DNA of 64,000 nt from a virus, in IMG/VR virus record IMGVR_UViG_3300013099_000002, positions 25,838-89,837 of that record; one strand, given 5' to 3'. The position numbers and the translations under genes are program-made. Under the pieces are notes generated by a model. The model did no database searches. It was not told the origin of the DNA and saw only the letters and a list, made by a program, of their open reading frames with translations. Below, one piece after another: positions 14,877 to 23,166 of this stretch (positions within the stretch are counted from its first letter, which is position 1; each line of letters starts with the position of its first letter).

Positions 14877-15343
14877 GTTAAGTACTTCCATTTAGTGATA
14901 TGTTCTGCTTCCACAAAATCACCCCCACCAATAATGGCATTAGTATAAAATCCAAATTCATGCTCATCATGGTTAAATACTCCAAGATAAACACAATCCC
15001 CATATTGAAATAGTACAGGTCTTTCTGAGTCCGGCAAATTAACCAGCCTACCTTCAACACTATCAACCAGTGCCCATTCAGATTGCTCAGTAATATACCC
15101 CTCTTCAAAAGATTCTGCTGGTGAAAAGGATTTATACCCACCCTCATAAACAACATAATACCCACCGGCTTCAGGTTTATGTTTATTTACATAATCCATG
15201 CTTAGTTGTATCGGTGTAAATCTGTCATCGGTGGCCTTAAAAAATACAGCATCACCTTCATGGAATATTTCTTTTATTTTCAAAGCCCACACTTTTTTAA
15301 TGCATTGGTACTTTGGTAGTTCGCACATTGAGCCATCAGTCAT
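14873..15343 (-). CDS. Conserved-looking phage protein, possibly DUF551-like
   Basis: 156 aa. The N-terminal PKYQCIKKVWALKIKEI and the GGYYVVYEGGYKSFSPAESFEEGY stretch are seen in many phage hypothetical proteins; the C-terminal RPVLFQYGDCVYLGVFNHDEHEFGFYT resembles DUF551. AGAGGA stands 6 bases before the ATG. Function unknown; it is coupled to the RuvC-like gene. Confidence 0.65.
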   Translation of the reverse strand: MTDGSMCELPKYQCIKKVWALKIKEIFHEGDAVFFKATDDRFTPIQLSMDYVNKHKPEAGGYYVVYEGGYKSFSPAESFEEGYITEQSEWALVDSVEGRLVNLPDSERPVLFQYGDCVYLGVFNHDEHEFGFYTNAIIGGGDFVEAEHITKWKYLT

Positions 15344-15354
15344 ATTAAGTCCTC

Positions 15355-16278
15355 TTATGTTTCTTTTTTATTCCACGTTATTTGAGCTGGGTATTTTCCA
15401 GAAAAACACTCAGATACAACTGGGCAGGTTTTTGCCCGTTTACAAAATGAAGTATTACATACACCATCAGGCATCTTGCCGTTACCCCGAAACTTTTTAA
15501 TCAGCTTCGCCTTCCGTGTAAATATTAAGGTAGTTGAATCATCCCTATGAACAGTGAATTCTTTGAAAGGTGAAAAGGCCGCATCTTTCAACCCCATCAG
15601 TTTTAATGATTCATCTTTACAACCAAACCCTTTACACACGTAAAGAATATTAGCCACCTCAGTATTTACCCTATCGTGAAGCTCTGTGGTGTCCTCAGCG
15701 ACTAAACGCATATAAAGGTTTGTCCTTATCCGATGTTCGGCTAAAGGGGCTACTAACGCTTTAAATGCATCCGAAGCCATGGTCTTAATTTCATAGATTC
15801 GATATTTAGGTTCTCCGGTAATAATCAAGGCATCAATGCCGCCTGATATTCCAGATATTTTTGATAAGGGTCTTGGTTCCTCATACTGCCAATTATGGTC
15901 AATACCAGATTTAGTAAAGCAATGGCCTTTTGTTGGTTTCCTACATAACTGCTTTATTTCACCACAATTTCTGCATACCCAATTACCCACCATAATATCT
16001 TCAAGATAAACCTCATTGATTCGTCTTTGTAAATCCTCCCCATGGTGGAATGTGGTTCTAAGTGAAGTCCCAATAAATTCATCCCTTCGTTTTTTGCCGG
16101 TAATATCTACTAAGCAATATTCCCTTGGGCAAAATTCCTTATCCCCTTTAGTCACATCAGAAGCGTGAATATTATGCATAGGTCTTGCTTCTTGAACACC
16201 TGCAATTTTTTCATGCAAAATCTTCTTTAAACTAAATGCATTTTTGTTTTTTAGTTTCTTAGTTATTTTTAATGGCAT
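15355..16278 (-). CDS. Cas4-like PD-(D/E)XK nuclease
   Basis: 307 aa. Nuclease core: GGIDALI (~156) and YRIYEIKTM (~170, the E-x-K), with FHHGEDLQRR (~80) as the helical acidic/His motif. Cysteines at ~41-46 (FCPREYC) plus CNTSFCKRAKTC near the end suggest a Cas4-type iron-sulfur cluster. A separate Cys group (CRNCG...) is inserted at ~107. Start ATG 16278 has GGAGG seven bases upstream. The N-terminus MPLKITKK carries the shared tag. It would process DNA ends for RecA. Confidence 0.82.
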   Translation of the reverse strand: MPLKITKKLKNKNAFSLKKILHEKIAGVQEARPMHNIHASDVTKGDKEFCPREYCLVDITGKKRRDEFIGTSLRTTFHHGEDLQRRINEVYLEDIMVGNWVCRNCGEIKQLCRKPTKGHCFTKSGIDHNWQYEEPRPLSKISGISGGIDALIITGEPKYRIYEIKTMASDAFKALVAPLAEHRIRTNLYMRLVAEDTTELHDRVNTEVANILYVCKGFGCKDESLKLMGLKDAAFSPFKEFTVHRDDSTTLIFTRKAKLIKKFRGNGKMPDGVCNTSFCKRAKTCPVVSECFSGKYPAQITWNKKET

Positions 16279-16294
16279 CAATCCTCCAACCGGC

Positions 16295-16546
16295 CTAATT
16301 GCCGTGATAGTTCCATATACTTTTCAACCTTGATTTTCTTTTCTTTTCTTCCATAATATCAAATAAATTTAAAAGACAAGGTATTGTTTCATCTTGTGTA
16401 AGCATTTTGCTAACCGCCATGGCTTCGGCAAATTCCTGTGCAATATCACCTACTTTAGTTCTTTTAGCCAAGGCTATCAATCTAACAAAAACACCGGTTT
16501 TTGAATCATAATGCAAATGTTTTTTTAGTTTATCTTGAGTAATCAT
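16295..16546 (-). pseudogene. HNH/AP2 endonuclease N-terminal remnant, possibly frameshifted
   Basis: 83-aa frame. Its start (MITQDKLKKHLHYDSKTGVFVRL) has the layout of the N-terminus of AP2-type HNH endonucleases such as the one at 34956-35417, but no HNH core follows. Near the end a run of AAAAG units occurs (~16330-16345); in the -1 frame after it the sequence reads KKIKVEKYMELSRQLGRLED and stops at a TGA overlapping the next ATG, as normal for this genome. A deletion scar fused to another gene, followed by a frameshift, is the best guess. Confidence 0.5.
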
Positions 16547-16914
16547 AAATCCCCTATGTTTATATTTTCTATTAGTTGAGAAAAAACATCTTCAGGAACC
16601 ATTACCCATCGACCTCTTTTTAAGGAAGTGCCTTGAGAATCCACAAATTGAATAGATAAGGCAGGTGTTTTTCCAACTTCAAGAGCTTCTTGTGATACCT
16701 TAAGCAACCAATCCAAATCCAGTTTCATACTTCTATGAATAGTCGCTTTGTTTTCAATCTTGAATTCCTTTACAGTAAAATCTGCTTTTACCCCCATGTT
16801 GCCACTACCAGCATGAAGTTTACCCCCCATCCTTCTAGCGGCCTTAACTTCTGCTTTTCGCCCGTGGTCGTTTTTCTTCCCTGTATGTTTTTTCATCCAC
16901 GGGTTATCACTCAC
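16543..16914 (-). CDS. Putative Holliday junction resolvase-like/VRR nuclease
   Basis: 123 aa from a GTG at 16914, chosen because AAGGAGG lies just upstream and the GTG overlaps the previous TGA (GTGA). HGRKAEVKAARRMGGKLHAGSG (~17-38), VKADFTVKEFKIENKAT (~42-58, D and ExK) fit a small PD-(D/E)XK fold like archaeal Hjc or VRR nucleases. RGRWVMVP follows as the usual strand. Precise substrate unknown; it may act on branched DNA. Confidence 0.7.
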   Translation of the reverse strand: MSDNPWMKKHTGKKNDHGRKAEVKAARRMGGKLHAGSGNMGVKADFTVKEFKIENKATIHRSMKLDLDWLLKVSQEALEVGKTPALSIQFVDSQGTSLKRGRWVMVPEDVFSQLIENINIGDL

Positions 16915-17096
16915 GCCAACCCCTCCTTTGTAGCAAACCATAATGATACTTCTATGGTAGCTTCTTCTCCTTCACCATATTCTTCAGCATCAGTAATCTG
17001 GGATTTAGGTATCCAATGTTCTTCCCCATCATCTACCAAAAAAGCCTTTGGTGTTTCTCGTATAACAACAACACTCATTTCTATAGTTTCGCTCAT
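16911..17096 (-). CDS. Small acidic protein, 61 aa
   Basis: Unrecognised by name. VVVIRETPKAFLVDDGEEHWIPKSQITD (~9-36) suggests a small SH3-like beta barrel, common as phage hypothetical proteins near recombination genes. It lies 2 bp after the RecA stop and overlaps the nuclease gene by 4 bp. Confidence 0.65.
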   Translation of the reverse strand: MSETIEMSVVVIRETPKAFLVDDGEEHWIPKSQITDAEEYGEGEEATIEVSLWFATKEGLA

Positions 17097-17098
17097 AA

Positions 17099-18154
17099 CT
17101 ATTCCTCTGTTTCGGCATCCTCATTATCCTCTTCATCATCACCTAACGCAGTTTCAAATACCAATTCACGTAAGGCTAAATTAAGAGACTCATCTTCATC
17201 AATATGCTTTCTTATTGATGAAATAGTTTTAAATTCCTGCTCCCCCAAAAACCAACTACCGGCTTTTTCTCCTTTTCTGATTATCCCAAAATCCTGCATA
17301 TACTTCTTAAAAGTATTCCAATCATCCACATCACCGATAGCAAAACCAGTATTTTTGTTGATTGACATTCTGAACTCAAAGGACTTTGAAAAAATCGGTA
17401 TCTTATATTTCTTTACGATACCGGAACATATTTTCCATGAAGGTAAGGTAGCATTTATTTTCTTATCAATTTCATCTTTACCATAAAGACGAAGAATCAA
17501 AGCCGCACCGTACCTAAAAGCATTTCCTCCAGGCATTGTTTCAGGGTCGCCATACATAACCCCAATTTTAAAACGTATCTGATTAATACATATCAAAGTC
17601 GGGTATCTTTCTTTTCTAATAGCGGTTGATATAGCCATAACAGCTTTACGGTAAAATCGCCCGATAACCAAACCGGAACCACCCACCACGGCCTTCTCAG
17701 CACTACTGTTTAGCTCATTTGCCGTTACCATTGCCGCTAATGAATCAACTACAACCACTCCGCAATCATCAGCGTATAAAATCCCTTCAATCAAATCTAC
17801 TGCCATTTCAGCATAAGTGGGTCGCAATAACTTTAATTTTTCAGTTTGCACCCCTAACTTTATTGCCCAGTCTTTATCATAACTAGCTTCAATATCCACA
17901 AACACACAAGTCTTGTCTGGATTAGTTCGTTGGTACTGAGCAATAGCTTTTAATGCCACCGTTGTTTTAAGGCTAGACTCAGGCCCGTATATTATGCTCA
18001 TTTTACCGACTGGAAAACCCCCACCTATTGCTAAATCAATAGGAAACATCCCTGTGTCAGCTCTGGTATATTCTGGTTGGTCGTGCCCATTACCTACAAC
18101 AGCATCACCATACTGCTTATCCATTTCTTTTAATAGTTCATCAACAGAACTCAT
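17099..18154 (-). CDS. recA: RecA-like recombinase
   Basis: Strand-exchange ATPase, 351 aa, typical RecA length. Walker A GPESSLKTT (57-65), CVFVDIEASYDKDWA, Walker B CGVVVVDSLAAM (~135), the loop region with MPGGNAFRYGAAL (~220) and a KYKIPIFSKSFEF stretch. The C-terminal tail is very acidic (DDEEDNEDAETEE), as in cellular RecA. It forms the center of the phage recombination system with the Cas4-like nuclease and RuvC-like resolvase. Confidence 0.9.
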   Translation of the reverse strand: MSSVDELLKEMDKQYGDAVVGNGHDQPEYTRADTGMFPIDLAIGGGFPVGKMSIIYGPESSLKTTVALKAIAQYQRTNPDKTCVFVDIEASYDKDWAIKLGVQTEKLKLLRPTYAEMAVDLIEGILYADDCGVVVVDSLAAMVTANELNSSAEKAVVGGSGLVIGRFYRKAVMAISTAIRKERYPTLICINQIRFKIGVMYGDPETMPGGNAFRYGAALILRLYGKDEIDKKINATLPSWKICSGIVKKYKIPIFSKSFEFRMSINKNTGFAIGDVDDWNTFKKYMQDFGIIRKGEKAGSWFLGEQEFKTISSIRKHIDEDESLNLALRELVFETALGDDEEDNEDAETEE

Positions 18155-18168
18155 TACCTATCCCCCAT

Positions 18169-18182
18169 TGCAATTGATTGCA
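18169..18182 (+). repeat. 14-bp dyad repeat copy 5
   Basis: TGCAATTGATTGCA between the stop of the 158-aa gene and the RecA start. Confidence 0.95.
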
Positions 18183-18183
18183 C

Positions 18184-18660
18184 TTATTCTTTGTGAGTTG
18201 ATATTTCTGATTGTAGCTCTTCAATCTTGTCATCCACCCACGTTTTTGCAAATTCGTAAGTATCTTCAATTTCCTCATGTGAGCAAGGTACATGAAGCGA
18301 TACTTGCGCCTTTACATTTTCATAATTGCCGATATTAACGGTAAGCCCCAAACTTATACCCACATTTACTGTAGGCCCTACATAGTTTGAGGCATTGGCT
18401 AATTTAATCTGAATATTCTTCGTGGTGCCATCTGGATACTCAAGACTTACATTCCCAGTTGGTTCCTTCATGTTGAATATTTCGCCATCAGAAACTTCAT
18501 CACCATCAACCAACAATTTAGTTTCCTTAGATTGTTTAGCAATATCTTTGGTTTCTGGTTTCTTTGCAACGGTTTTTTTCGCTACAGGTTTTTGTTTTGC
18601 TTTTTTCGGTGCTTCTTCTTCTTCCGTGGCGGTACTTTTCTTTTTTATTTTTACTGGCAT
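18184..18660 (-). CDS. Tagged conserved-looking protein next to RecA, 158 aa
   Basis: N-terminus MPVKIKKK (shared tag), then a Lys/Ala/Pro-rich linker (to ~45) and a folded part: GNVSLEYPDGTTKNIQIKLANAS..., VNIGNYENVKAQVSLHVPCSHEEIEDTYEFAKTWVDDKI. The NYEN...SL..PC...EIxDTYEF pattern is known to me from phage hypothetical proteins near replication genes. Function unknown; perhaps ssDNA- or RecA-related from position. Confidence 0.7.
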   Translation of the reverse strand: MPVKIKKKSTATEEEEAPKKAKQKPVAKKTVAKKPETKDIAKQSKETKLLVDGDEVSDGEIFNMKEPTGNVSLEYPDGTTKNIQIKLANASNYVGPTVNVGISLGLTVNIGNYENVKAQVSLHVPCSHEEIEDTYEFAKTWVDDKIEELQSEISTHKE

Positions 18661-19146
18661 TTATTTCTCCCAATTATGGAACACAATTTTTGAGGCTTCT
18701 TTTAAATCCTGCTCGGCATCTAATTTAGCCCCACTCAATCCTCTCCTAATATCGGCAAAGGTACATAATAATTTTACTTGATTAACAGTGTAGTATTTAT
18801 TCCGTTTATCATCTTGAATAAAACCGGTAGGAATATCTTTATTTTTTATCCACAACCGGATAGTTTGTAGACCTCTACCAATTAAAGTACAGGCATCTTT
18901 TATGGAATAACATTCAAGGGTTTTTCTGCCGTGTAAATTTAATGTCACCACTTCAAAAGAATCAAACGGTTTTCTTGGTTTGGGTTTCCGTTTTGACTTC
19001 TTGGCATTTTCAAGGCGTACCTTTTCCCTATAATTTGGGTCGTTTTTATATCGTTCCCTTCGTTGCTCATTGAAATCCGCTTTATTGTCATCGTACCACT
19101 TTTTAAAGGGTTTCTTTTTTGGTCGTTTCTTAATTTTAACTGGCAT
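18661..19146 (-). CDS. Tagged HTH (MerR-like) DNA-binding protein
   Basis: 161 aa. It starts MPVKIKKRPKKKPFKK (shared tag plus basic arm). The second half has CYSIKDACTLIGRGLQTIRLWIKNKDIPTG...NKYYTVNQVKLL (~80-125), a MerR/excisionase-type winged helix. It is the only clear candidate transcription factor in the window and follows its own promoter P10, so it could control the phage, perhaps via the dyad repeats (speculative). GGAGAT precedes the ATG. Confidence 0.75.
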   Translation of the reverse strand: MPVKIKKRPKKKPFKKWYDDNKADFNEQRRERYKNDPNYREKVRLENAKKSKRKPKPRKPFDSFEVVTLNLHGRKTLECYSIKDACTLIGRGLQTIRLWIKNKDIPTGFIQDDKRNKYYTVNQVKLLCTFADIRRGLSGAKLDAEQDLKEASKIVFHNWEK

Positions 19147-19180
19147 TGTTTATCTCCTTAACCTTATTTCAGTTTTGACA

Positions 19181-19209
19181 ATTATAATTTATTTAAGGCT
19201 AGAAGTCAA
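19181..19209 (-). promoter_or_regulatory. Sigma70 promoter P10
   Basis: TTGACT (19204-19209), 17-bp spacer, TATAAT (19181-19186) on the minus strand, overlapping the end of the SF2 helicase gene and 35 bp upstream of the HTH gene. Confidence 0.75.
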
Positions 19210-20549
19210 TTCTTTATCTTCACGGTGCAACCAATATCAGCATACCATTTTCTCCGGTTGTTATAGTATCCTGTTAGTACGTTGCTACACCTGTCAACTA
19301 CATCAAAGACTATCGGCTCTTTTTTGTCTGGGTATTCCCGTAAAATTCTCCCGACTATTTGAACCACATCTGACCGAGGTGTTCCCAAAACTGCCGTATC
19401 CAACCATGGAATATCTGTGGCCTCTGAAGTCATGGCATAAGTTGCAAAAATCACTGGTTTTACTTTCGCCCGTTCTCTATCCTTTTTTGATAAACCCCCC
19501 ACGTAGAAAGACATATCTTTCTGAGGAATAGCATTCATCACACAAATCTCATAAAGCCTATCAAGATGCGCTTTCATATCTGAAAATACAATAATATTTC
19601 GACCTTTGGAATAAGCAGTTTTTATGAAGGTGCCTATCATTTTGTTTCTGGCAACGCTTTTGATTAAATATTTATTTACCCCTTGGATTCGCCCTGGAGT
19701 ATGCGGTAATGGAACCTGTTTAAATCGACCATTTACTTTTCTAGGTACCATTGGAAGCTTGAACGTGGAATTAACTACCAGTATCTTTGGTATCATTTTC
19801 ATTTGTTCGGTAGCAACTCTTACTTTACCGATATGAGCCGCTATAACAACGTCCTTACCGTCTTTTCGTTCTGGGGTTGCCGATAACCCCATTCTTAATT
19901 TTGCAGGCAATAGCCATGCGCTATTGCTGAAATGGTCAGCCGCCACCCTATGCACTTCATCCCAAATAACAAAACCAAAATCAGCCCATGTACTAGGTGC
20001 GTATTTTCCGGCCTTCGATAAAGATTGAATCATACCTATGCAGAACTTCTTGCCTTTGGTATTGCATGAATCACCTTGGATAATTCCAATTTCAGAATTT
20101 TTTAGTCCAAGTATCATTTTTGCGGCATCTATCCACTGGTCACGTATATCTTCTTTGGTCACAACTATTAAGGTTTTACGCCCAACATTGTGAATCATCT
20201 GCATAGCACAAATTGTTTTTCCGAAACCAGTTGGAGCCCTAACAACAAAAGACTGTCCATCCAACAATAAAGTTGAAGCTTCATTTACCACTCTTGCTTG
20301 TTCATCACTTCTGGGTTCAAATATTGAAGTAAATTTTACCGGTACCCCAGAAACTCTTTTATCGACACCCATAGGGCATACTTGTCTGGGTAGTAAAATT
20401 CGGTGTTGAGTGCCTTCTCCTATTTCCCTGAAAAGGGTTATCGGTTCTTCATACCGACTCATTAAGGAAAACTTCTTTTTTAGTAAAGGGGAGTATGGGT
20501 ATACAGCCGCCTCTTTTGTAATCAATGGAACTTTATTAGTCCAAGTCAT
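19206..20549 (-). CDS. SF2 DEAH-type DNA helicase
   Basis: 447 aa. Walker A APTGFGKT (105-112), DEVH box (197-200), GLSATPERKDG (~217, motif III), and a second RecA domain with NIIVFSDMKAHL (~310), ATYAMTSEATDIP and QIVGRILREYP (motif VI, ~395). This layout matches UvsW/XPB-like helicases, which migrate branched DNA and unwind R-loops. It sits between SSB-like and RecA genes, consistent with recombination-dependent replication. Confidence 0.87.
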   Translation of the reverse strand: MTWTNKVPLITKEAAVYPYSPLLKKKFSLMSRYEEPITLFREIGEGTQHRILLPRQVCPMGVDKRVSGVPVKFTSIFEPRSDEQARVVNEASTLLLDGQSFVVRAPTGFGKTICAMQMIHNVGRKTLIVVTKEDIRDQWIDAAKMILGLKNSEIGIIQGDSCNTKGKKFCIGMIQSLSKAGKYAPSTWADFGFVIWDEVHRVAADHFSNSAWLLPAKLRMGLSATPERKDGKDVVIAAHIGKVRVATEQMKMIPKILVVNSTFKLPMVPRKVNGRFKQVPLPHTPGRIQGVNKYLIKSVARNKMIGTFIKTAYSKGRNIIVFSDMKAHLDRLYEICVMNAIPQKDMSFYVGGLSKKDRERAKVKPVIFATYAMTSEATDIPWLDTAVLGTPRSDVVQIVGRILREYPDKKEPIVFDVVDRCSNVLTGYYNNRRKWYADIGCTVKIKN

Positions 20550-20640
20550 TTCTATCTCCGTAAAATGATTAGGGAACCCTCAATACCTGCAAAGGTGTGA
20601 TGAGCTAATACCAAGAATCCCCAAATCAAAACCTTAAAGC

Positions 20641-21327
20641 TTATACGTCATCATCATATTGAGCTTCTTCATCATCATCATCAACATCCGGCTCCGCGCC
20701 AACAGTTAAGGAACCAAAGCCCTCATCACGAAGTTCTTGGGCTGTTTTGTAAGTCAAAATTTCTTGGTAATCATAAGGCATAGCTTCCTTATATTTTTTA
20801 CCCAAAACAGATAATGTTTTCTTCTGTACGAAGTCGAACATATCGCCAACACTTGCCGCTTTTTCACCGATACGCGAAACTTCAAAAGTACAACCAAGTA
20901 AACCTTTACGCTTGGTAGCAATTTTTTGAAGCTGTTTCAGTGTTTGACGTTTGGCTACAAAAAGTCGTCTTTCGTCTTTATGTACTGAGCCGTCTTTTTT
21001 GGAAGTCCATTCTGAGTGGTCAATAACCGTAAATACGCCAACTAATGAAGGTGTATCTCCACCCTCACAAATAGGGCAAGGTTCATCCTCACTGGTACAT
21101 GCATACCAATTTTGCCACGAACCGTTTAGATTTAATTGATGTTCCAGAAATGTAGTGTTGTCTAGCAGTCCATCTGGTAATAATTTACCGTCAAGAAATG
21201 TGATAGTTGTTTCAGCATCTTTTGGCATCCAGAATCTACGAATAAACCCCTCTTCCATTTGTTTTGCTTTTTCATCCGCAGCCGCCATTTGTTTTTGACT
21301 GGCCTTGCCTTTCTTCAAAAAACCCAT
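20641..21327 (-). CDS. Putative single-stranded DNA-binding protein
   Basis: 228 aa from ATG 21327, with AGGAGA upstream. It has a Lys-rich start (MGFLKKGKASQKQ), an OB-like beta core (RRFWMPKDAETTITFLDGKL), a possible zinc pair CTSEDEPCPICEGG (~78-92), and a strongly acidic tail (DVDDDDEEAQYDDDV), the hallmark of SSBs that recruit partners. SSB family not certain; the assignment rests on tail, core and context. Confidence 0.72.
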   Translation of the reverse strand: MGFLKKGKASQKQMAAADEKAKQMEEGFIRRFWMPKDAETTITFLDGKLLPDGLLDNTTFLEHQLNLNGSWQNWYACTSEDEPCPICEGGDTPSLVGVFTVIDHSEWTSKKDGSVHKDERRLFVAKRQTLKQLQKIATKRKGLLGCTFEVSRIGEKAASVGDMFDFVQKKTLSVLGKKYKEAMPYDYQEILTYKTAQELRDEGFGSLTVGAEPDVDDDDEEAQYDDDV

Positions 21328-21398
21328 TGTACTTCTCCTAATATTACACCTGACCGGTGTTTGATTAAATAAAGCTAAACTTATCGTTAGCTCATACA

Positions 21399-21426
21399 AT
21401 TATACATATAAATTATCTATTGTCAA
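21399..21426 (-). promoter_or_regulatory. Consensus sigma70 promoter P5
   Basis: TTGACA (21421-21426), 16-bp spacer, TATAAT (21399-21404) on the minus strand, 72 bp upstream of the SSB-like gene. Confidence 0.9.
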
Positions 21427-21427
21427 A

Positions 21428-21664
21428 TTAGTTCATTACGTGCTGTTCTATCTGTATGCCTGTGTAAAGTTTGTTGGAAAAAATATCATGCTCAGTACAA
21501 AGGTTGACAATTAAATGGCCTACAAGGTCTGTTGCAGAACCACCATCAACTTTTAAGGTTACTAATTGCTCCGGTTCAATTTGTGCAAGAAACCAAATCA
21601 ACCGATTTAATCTAATTCCTTCAGTCACGTTCAAAGTGCTGAAAGGTTCTTCTTGTTCGCTCAT
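21428..21664 (-). CDS. Hypothetical protein, 78 aa
   Basis: Unrecognised. LNVTEGIRLNRLIWFLAQIEPEQLVTLKVDGGSATDLVGHLIVNLC looks like a small alpha/beta protein. Its ATG overlaps the primase stop (ATGA), and its end abuts promoter P5. Likely cotranslated with the primase. Confidence 0.65.
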   Translation of the reverse strand: MSEQEEPFSTLNVTEGIRLNRLIWFLAQIEPEQLVTLKVDGGSATDLVGHLIVNLCTEHDIFSNKLYTGIQIEQHVMN

Positions 21665-22635
21665 TTCTCATCCAGTGTTAAGTAGGGTTCAAGTGCTTCG
21701 TATATTTCCAGCTCGGTCATGTTTCCGGCATCATCCTGTTCTTCTGTTGGTATTAAGTGAATTATTGCAGAGTTCTTTAAAAACTTATCTAAGCCCTCTC
21801 TTGCCATGTTTCCTCCTTTACCATAGTCGTACAAGGTAATAACATCTAACGCGCCTCTAATACGCTCTATTTTCTGCTTACCCATACCGCAGGATAAACT
21901 GCACATCACATTTTTATAGACTTTTCGTATCTGAATAAAATCGAATACCGACTCACATAAAACTACGGTCATTTCGAGGTCTACCCATTCTTCTCCAAGC
22001 CACGGTAATTTATTCCAATGATTATTGTATTTATAGGCATTATACGAAGGCGTGGTGCCTTTTAAGATTGCTCGCCCATGCAATCCCATCAACTTCCCAT
22101 CAAAGTCTCTTAAAGGTATGCATACGCGCTTATATTTTGAATCGAACCTGAAATCAAGTTCGTGTATTTCTAGTGGTGTTAATCCACGGCTTTCTAGGTA
22201 TAACAAACCATCCTTGAAGAACTTTGCTTTCTTAAAGGACTCCAAGAATGATTCGGCAAATATCTTGGTTACAACTTTAGGTTTCACAGTCCCATTCTCA
22301 TAGTCTGGAATATCAAGTTCGGCATTTTCATTTTCGTCAGCAATCAGTTGCAAAGCCGTAGAAAAATCATAACCCTCATCTGAGGTTGCCCCTTCATGTT
22401 TTAAGTCGATAACCATATCCATTAAATCACCATGGGAGTTACAGCTAAAACAGTAAAATCTTGATTGTTCATTAGGTTTCTTTTCCACCCCGAATGAAGG
22501 GTGGTTGTCTACACCGCCTTCATGGAACCAAGGTGCAAAAACACAAGTGGCTAACACCCAATCATCCCTGTTTTGATTTTCGCATGGCTCAGAGCCTAAT
22601 GCTTTTAAAAATTTATGTATACGTTGCTCATCCAT
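21661..22635 (-). CDS. DNA primase (zinc-finger/TOPRIM), intact copy
   Basis: 324 aa. A CHC2-like zinc finger (C31 in ATCVF, His in NHPSFGV, then CFSC ~59-62) is followed by a TOPRIM core: MTVVLCESVFDFIQ (~208, catalytic Glu), SLSCGMG, and VITLYDYGKGG (~245). The usual DxD of TOPRIM reads D-Y-G, so the second acid is missing. The first 33 codons repeat, with many silent changes, the truncated primase start at 23050-23166; an HNH gene lies between. It should make primers for the DnaB-like helicase. Confidence 0.85.
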   Translation of the reverse strand: MDEQRIHKFLKALGSEPCENQNRDDWVLATCVFAPWFHEGGVDNHPSFGVEKKPNEQSRFYCFSCNSHGDLMDMVIDLKHEGATSDEGYDFSTALQLIADENENAELDIPDYENGTVKPKVVTKIFAESFLESFKKAKFFKDGLLYLESRGLTPLEIHELDFRFDSKYKRVCIPLRDFDGKLMGLHGRAILKGTTPSYNAYKYNNHWNKLPWLGEEWVDLEMTVVLCESVFDFIQIRKVYKNVMCSLSCGMGKQKIERIRGALDVITLYDYGKGGNMAREGLDKFLKNSAIIHLIPTEEQDDAGNMTELEIYEALEPYLTLDEK

Positions 22636-23053
22636 AACCGTTAGATATTCTCCATACAGTTGTTTTTCCTACACCTAATTTAGATGCAATAGCTCTAGTG
22701 GTTTTTCCCTCCTCTAATAATTTTTTTACTTCTGATTTTATTTTAGAAGTTTTGTATTTAGTTCTGGTGTAAGGTCTACGATTGTATGTTTGCTGACTAG
22801 GTGTAGCCCAGCGACAATTATCTTTTGAGTAGCCCTTACTGTTATCCCGTCTATCAAGAGATAACCCTTTTGGGCAGGTACCCATATCTTCAAAGTAATT
22901 GGAAAAAATCAACCACCTATTGCAGACAGCTATACCTCGCCCACCATAATCTTTATCATTTTTATCAGCACACCTAGCTTTCATTTTTTGCCATCTTGAA
23001 TATTCAGGGTTACGTTTACCATTTAACCTTGACATACCGTGTGTTTTTTTCAT
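22628..23053 (-). CDS. HNH homing-type endonuclease inside the primase locus
   Basis: 141 aa from ATG 23053 with GGAG upstream. HNH core: PEYSRWQKMKARCADKND, YGGRGIAVCNRW, MGTCPKGLSLDRRDNSKGYSKDNCRWAT (~15-85). The C-terminal SKIKSEVKKLLEEGKTTRAIASKLGVGKTTVWRIS (~103-138) is a helix-turn-helix for DNA recognition. The ATG overlaps the stop of the truncated primase start (ATGA), and its TGA lies just inside the intact primase start (ATGGATGA). It is related to the 10100-10681 enzyme. Confidence 0.9.
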   Translation of the reverse strand: MKKTHGMSRLNGKRNPEYSRWQKMKARCADKNDKDYGGRGIAVCNRWLIFSNYFEDMGTCPKGLSLDRRDNSKGYSKDNCRWATPSQQTYNRRPYTRTKYKTSKIKSEVKKLLEEGKTTRAIASKLGVGKTTVWRISNGYG

Positions 23054-23166
23054 AATAACTCCAAAAAAAAAGGACAAGTTGCCAGTACCCACTCATCCCG
23101 ATTCTGAACATCACACGGTTCAGAACCGAGAGCTTGCAGGAATTTTACAATCCGTTGTTCATCCAT
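23050..23166 (-). pseudogene. Truncated primase 5' end (38 codons)
   Basis: Frame from ATG 23166 to TGA 23050: MDEQRIVKFLQALGSEPC... then ...RDEWVLATCPFFLELL. The first 33 residues match the start of the intact primase (27 of 33 identical) while the DNA is only about 70% identical. After the CPF of the zinc finger the sequence changes into the HNH gene's ribosome-binding site. It could still be translated as a short peptide that couples to HNH translation. Confidence 0.88.
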
